A stretch of 64,000 bases of DNA from Yoonia maritima (GTDB lineage: Bacteria; Pseudomonadota; Alphaproteobacteria; Rhodobacterales; Rhodobacteraceae), in NCBI RefSeq assembly GCF_002933395.1, contig NZ_PKFN01000007.1, forward strand, positions 434,001 through 498,000, in the 5' to 3' direction. Positions 60,436 through 64,000 of this stretch are shown piece after piece. The notes under the pieces are model-generated. The model was not told the origin of the DNA, did not search any database, and saw only the letters and a program-made list of their open reading frames with translations. Made by a program: the position numbers and the translations under genes. The stretch's first letter is position 1. Every line of letters starts with the position of its first letter.

Positions 60436-61608
60436 ATGACAGCGTCATATGCGACCGACCCGGAAAATGCGCGCGGGCGACTTTACCCCGAAGAAGAAAG
60501 CTATTTTCGTTCACCTTTTCAACGGGATCGCGACCGGATTATCCACGCGTCGGCGTTTCGGCGGTTAAAACACAAGACGCAAGTGTTTATTGAGCATGAA
60601 GGCGATTATTTCCGCACCCGTCTGACACATTCGATCGAGGTTGCGCAGGTTGCCCGTACGATTGCTGGCACGCTTGGTTTGAACGTGGAACTCACCGAAG
60701 CTGTCGCGCTGGCCCACGATCTGGGTCACACGCCCTTTGGTCACACCGGGGAAGAGGCGCTTGATGAATTGATGCAGCCCTACGGTGGTTTTGATCACAA
60801 TGCGCAGGCCTTGCGGATCGTGACCGATCTTGAACGGCACTATGCTGAATGGGATGGCTTGAACCTGACGTGGGAGACGCTGGAAGGTATCGCCAAACAC
60901 AATGGCCCGGTAACGGGCGACATTCCTTATGCATTGGCTGCGTACAACGCGCGGCATGATCTTGAATTGCATACGCACGCAAGCGCAGAGGCACAGGTTG
61001 CGGCATTGGCTGATGATATTGCCTATAATAATCATGACTTACACGACGGTCTTCGTGCAGAACTTTTCAGCACAGATGATCTTGCAGAGCTACCGATCTT
61101 GTCTGATTGCTTTGCTCGGGTTGACGCAAAATACCCCGGACTGAACTATTACCGCCGCCGCCACGAAGCGTTGCGTCGGTTCTTTGGGGTGTTGGTCGAA
61201 GATGTAATCACGGTCACGCAACGTAATTTGTCGGATCTAAATCCGGCGACAGTGCATGACATTCGCCATGCGGGACGCATGATGGTTCAGTTTTCGCCAG
61301 AACTCTGGACGGACTTAAAAGTCATACGAAAATTCCTGTTTGATCGTATGTATCGTGCGCCGGCAGTCGTGGAAATGCGCGTGGTTGTGACACAAATGAT
61401 CAACGACCTGTTTCCATTCTTTATGGAAAATTCGGACGAGTTGCCAAAGCAATGGCGCAAGGATGTGGCGGATGCACCTGATCAAATTACGTTGGCACGC
61501 ATCGTTGCTGACTATATTGCAGGCATGACGGATCGGTTCGCGATCCAAGAACATAAACGGTTAATCGGCGGTGAAGTCATTCCGGCGGGGGTCATTGATG
61601 GCAATTGA
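60436..61608 (+). CDS. dgt: Deoxyguanosinetriphosphate triphosphohydrolase-like protein
   Basis: A 390-residue HD-domain dNTP triphosphohydrolase, which splits dNTPs to nucleoside and triphosphate. Metal ligands are H65 (RLTHSIEVAQ), H94-D95 (LAHDLGHTPFGH) and a later aspartate in ADDIAYNNHDL. The N-terminus with RRLKHKTQVF is typical. Divergent from erpA with 73 bases between the starts; 11 bases of its end overlap the antiporter gene. Confidence 0.93.
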   Translation: MTASYATDPENARGRLYPEEESYFRSPFQRDRDRIIHASAFRRLKHKTQVFIEHEGDYFRTRLTHSIEVAQVARTIAGTLGLNVELTEAVALAHDLGHTPFGHTGEEALDELMQPYGGFDHNAQALRIVTDLERHYAEWDGLNLTWETLEGIAKHNGPVTGDIPYALAAYNARHDLELHTHASAEAQVAALADDIAYNNHDLHDGLRAELFSTDDLAELPILSDCFARVDAKYPGLNYYRRRHEALRRFFGVLVEDVITVTQRNLSDLNPATVHDIRHAGRMMVQFSPELWTDLKVIRKFLFDRMYRAPAVVEMRVVVTQMINDLFPFFMENSDELPKQWRKDVADAPDQITLARIVADYIAGMTDRFAIQEHKRLIGGEVIPAGVIDGN

Positions 61609-63433
61609 AGTTGAAGCAGGCGCAATGGCGCCAGTAATGGCGTTCGCGCTGGTGGGCGCACTTGGCGTCGGGTCACAGTGGCTTGCGTGGCGGTTGCGCA
61701 TGCCAGCCATTGTGTTGATGTTGGTCGCGGGCGTTCTGGTCGGTCCAGTGGCCGGGGTGTTTGACCCAGCGCGTGATATTGGACCCTTGATGGGGCCGAT
61801 TATCTCGATTGCTGTTGCGATCATCCTGTTTGAGGGCGGTTTGACACTGAACTTTCATTCGCTAAGTGACGCTGCCAAAGGCGTGCGGCGATTGGTGTTT
61901 GTTGGTGCCCCATTGGGATGGCTGACATCGACGTTGGCGTTGCGTTACGGGGCGGGGCTGTCATGGGAAAGCGCTGCTGTCTTTGGCGGTATCATGATTG
62001 TGACTGGACCCACGGTAATCGCACCTTTGCTGCGCACCGCGCGACTTTCCAAACGCCCTGCTGCACTTTTGCAGTGGGAAGCGATCATCAACGACCCAAT
62101 CGGTGCGTTGGCGGCTGTTTTCGCGTACGAAGTCGTCTTGGTCTTAAACACTGCCACGACGGTGCAAGCTGCTGTGATGGATTTAGTGATCGGGATCGGC
62201 TTTGCGACGATTCTGGGTGTCGCAGCTGGTTATGGGCTTGCGCGGGCGTTCAAGCGCGGTTGGGTGCCTGAATATATGAAGGTACCAGTGTTGTTTGCGC
62301 TGTTGCTGGCAATCTTTGGCGTGTCAGATCACGTGCTTCATGAAAGTGGGCTTTTGGCGGTAACCATAATGGGGATCGTGATCGCGAACGCGAACCTTCC
62401 TAGCTATGAAGAGCTACGCCGCTTTAAAGAACATGCGACTGTTTTGTTGGTTTCGGGCGTGTTTATCCTGCTTGCTGCCAGCCTTGATTTCGGCGCGTTG
62501 CGGCAGTTGGATATACGGGCATTCACGTTTGTTTTGGCCGTTGTTCTTATTGCACGTCCGCTGACTGTCTTCTTATCCTTGCTAGGTTCTGGCGTTCCAT
62601 ACAAAGAGCAAATTCTCGTTGCCTTAACGGGGCCTCGCGGTGTTGTACTTGTTGCGGTGGCGGGGCTGTTTGGCGACCGACTGATTGGTCTTGGGTTCGA
62701 AGATGCGACACTCATCGCGCCACTGGCCTTTGTTCTGGTTGCGTTTACCGTTGTGTTACATGGTTTTACCCTCGCGCCGTTTGCGCGTTGGCTTGGGCTA
62801 ACAGGGGCAGATGTGCCCGGTGTGGTCGTGATTGGTGGATCAACATGGACAACCGCGTTTGCAGAGGCTTTGAAAAAGGCCGACGTGCCAGTGCTCATGA
62901 CTGATCCCAATTTTGGTAATCTGCGTGGTGCACGGGCAGCGGGTATTCCGACTTTTTCTGGAGATATTCTGTCCGAAGCGGCCGAACAGCGGCTAGAGTT
63001 GATCAGCTATGCAACATTGGTCGCAGCGACGGACAATGATGCCTACAACACGCTGGTCGCGACCGACCTTGCGCCTGAATTTGGTCGCGATTCCGTGTTC
63101 CAAGTGATGCGCACTAAAAACGATAGCGCGCGCCATCAATTGCCCCGTACCTTAGGTGGTCGTAAATTCGGTGCAGAGGAAACCCACTCCGGTTTAAATC
63201 GTATGATTGCGGACGGTTGGACGTTCCGGATTACACGCCTAACCGAGGAATACACGCTTGAAGATTGGCGGACAAAACGTCCCGATGCGCACCTGTTCGC
63301 GCGTATAGGTCCAAACGGTGCGATCCGTTTGATCCGCAAGGACGAGGAGGTCAAAGGCGCACCAGACGTGCGTATTATTGCCCTGCGGCCACCCGGTGAC
63401 GAAGAGGGCGAACAACCGCCAGCAGACACATGA
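61598..63433 (+). CDS. CPA1-family cation:proton antiporter with C-terminal RCK domain
   Basis: A 611-residue inner membrane antiporter of the NhaP type. About twelve membrane helices (10-395) contain ILFEGGLTLN, VTGPTVIAPLLR and the ion-binding asparagine-aspartate pair in EAIINDPIGAL. A cytoplasmic TrkA-N domain follows (from about 405; VVVIGGSTWTTAFAEALKKADV, VAATDNDAYN) and a short end domain. The ATG at 61598 lies in the end of dgt; an earlier ATG at 61571 is less likely. Sodium or potassium versus proton exchange, gated by nucleotides, is the family role. Confidence 0.93.
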   Translation: MAIEVEAGAMAPVMAFALVGALGVGSQWLAWRLRMPAIVLMLVAGVLVGPVAGVFDPARDIGPLMGPIISIAVAIILFEGGLTLNFHSLSDAAKGVRRLVFVGAPLGWLTSTLALRYGAGLSWESAAVFGGIMIVTGPTVIAPLLRTARLSKRPAALLQWEAIINDPIGALAAVFAYEVVLVLNTATTVQAAVMDLVIGIGFATILGVAAGYGLARAFKRGWVPEYMKVPVLFALLLAIFGVSDHVLHESGLLAVTIMGIVIANANLPSYEELRRFKEHATVLLVSGVFILLAASLDFGALRQLDIRAFTFVLAVVLIARPLTVFLSLLGSGVPYKEQILVALTGPRGVVLVAVAGLFGDRLIGLGFEDATLIAPLAFVLVAFTVVLHGFTLAPFARWLGLTGADVPGVVVIGGSTWTTAFAEALKKADVPVLMTDPNFGNLRGARAAGIPTFSGDILSEAAEQRLELISYATLVAATDNDAYNTLVATDLAPEFGRDSVFQVMRTKNDSARHQLPRTLGGRKFGAEETHSGLNRMIADGWTFRITRLTEEYTLEDWRTKRPDAHLFARIGPNGAIRLIRKDEEVKGAPDVRIIALRPPGDEEGEQPPADT

Positions 63434-63984
63434 CCGCGCAAGTAACACTGGCCGAATGTGAGGCCGCGCTTGGGCATGTGCTTGATGCGCCAAAAGATGG
63501 TGCCATCATAAATGAACTATGCCTGCGTCCTGATGTTGGGGCGCGCGCATTCCCGGACAGCCTAGAGCTAACGGTTGAAAACGGCATCATTGGTGATCGT
63601 TGGAAGACTTCACCGTGGCTTCGGTTGCCCGATGGATCACCCGACCCGAAAATTCAGGTGTCTGTATTGTCAAAGCGGGTCATGGATTTATGTTGGCGGG
63701 ATCAAGAAAACAAAGACCGTCATCCCGGCGATCCACTGGTTGTCGATATGGACCTTGGCATGGAAAACCTGCCCGTGGGGACGCGCCTAAACGTTGGCAC
63801 TGCCGTGATTGAGGTAAGTATCCAGTTCAATACCGGCTGCGTGAAATGGCGCAACAATTACGGCGCTGAGAGCGTCCGATGGATCAATCGACGCGCAAAC
63901 CGCCCGTATCGTTTGCGTGGTATTCTATGTTCGATCGTGCAGGATGGTGTCATTCATGTCGGTGACCGACTTCTAAAGGCATAG
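63430..63984 (+). CDS. MOSC-domain protein
   Basis: A 184-residue soluble MOSC-domain protein, related to the C-terminal part of molybdenum cofactor sulfurase. The conserved cysteine is in FNTGCVKWRNN near the end, and ENGIIGDRWKTSPW earlier is the typical GDR motif. It overlaps the antiporter gene by ATGA. Such proteins are thought to handle sulfur or metal-sulfur groups for diverse enzymes; the target is unknown. Confidence 0.88.
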   Translation: MTAQVTLAECEAALGHVLDAPKDGAIINELCLRPDVGARAFPDSLELTVENGIIGDRWKTSPWLRLPDGSPDPKIQVSVLSKRVMDLCWRDQENKDRHPGDPLVVDMDLGMENLPVGTRLNVGTAVIEVSIQFNTGCVKWRNNYGAESVRWINRRANRPYRLRGILCSIVQDGVIHVGDRLLKA

Positions 63985-64000
63985 GCCACAATTATATATG

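Noticed and set aside
1..64000. tRNA, rRNA, CRISPR arrays, insertion sequences
   Set aside because: Intergenic regions were read for T-loop motifs, direct repeats and transposase-like frames; none was found.

Overview
The window looks like the chromosome of a marine alphaproteobacterium of the Rhodobacterales (roseobacter group). The evidence is a gene transfer agent (GTA) structural cluster of the Rhodobacter capsulatus type, a pyruvate dehydrogenase E1-beta with its own lipoyl domain, a DksA with a single cysteine, a TRAP uptake system with its own two-component system, Entner-Doudoroff genes edd and eda, and many overlapping ATGA or TAATG gene junctions. The genus cannot be fixed from sequence reading alone. 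Almost all of the window is coding. I saw no rRNA, tRNA, insertion sequence or CRISPR array.

Layout. 2-9717: GTA genes g5 (cut by the window edge) to g15, all on the plus strand and intact, with a structured 165-base gap between g5 and g6. 9717-13328: a small GTA-linked gene, cysE, the peroxide pair ohr/ohrR, and an Rrf2 regulator with a thioredoxin-reductase-like flavoprotein. 13384-19657 (minus): pdhC, pdhB, a lipoprotein gene inside the operon, pdhA, a divergent DUF5071 gene, ftsB and class I fructose-bisphosphate aldolase. 19779-28384: a LysR/SDR divergent pair, a probable gene remnant, pgk, two cyclophilins, an EamA exporter, selO with a nucleoside hydrolase, and an EF-hand protein. 28427-30985 (minus): ilvBN preceded by a leader peptide and a terminator, which is a classical transcription attenuator. 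31177-32801: a diguanylate cyclase and a YghU-like glutathione transferase. 33014-40996: a LysM/solute-binding fusion, a LuxR-type response regulator with a Cache histidine kinase, and a TRAP transporter whose membrane subunits are unusually large. 41065-49022: bpt, RDD and DUF2852 membrane proteins, glnE, eda and edd. 49145-56287: a lipoprotein, an RlmI-like methyltransferase overlapping a PIN-domain gene, an M48 peptidase, and a VWA / small membrane protein / DUF2927 / GNAT / MoxR group. 56471-63984: dksA, a flavin monooxygenase, xth, erpA, dgt, a CPA1 antiporter and a MOSC protein.

How the genes work together. Central carbon metabolism dominates: edd/eda, class I aldolase, pgk and pyruvate dehydrogenase are all here. 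A 14-base palindrome upstream of edd recurs as imperfect copies upstream of the aldolase gene, which suggests a shared LacI-type regulator. The TRAP transporter, the two-component system and the LysM solute-binding protein probably form one sensing and uptake unit. I did not find a clearly new defence or mobile system. The most informative new-looking signals are regulatory (ilv attenuator, shared operator, pdhA palindrome, paired 19-base boxes, TACGTA repeat) and architectural (oversized TRAP permeases, a lipoprotein inside the pdh operon, the structured gap in the GTA cluster).
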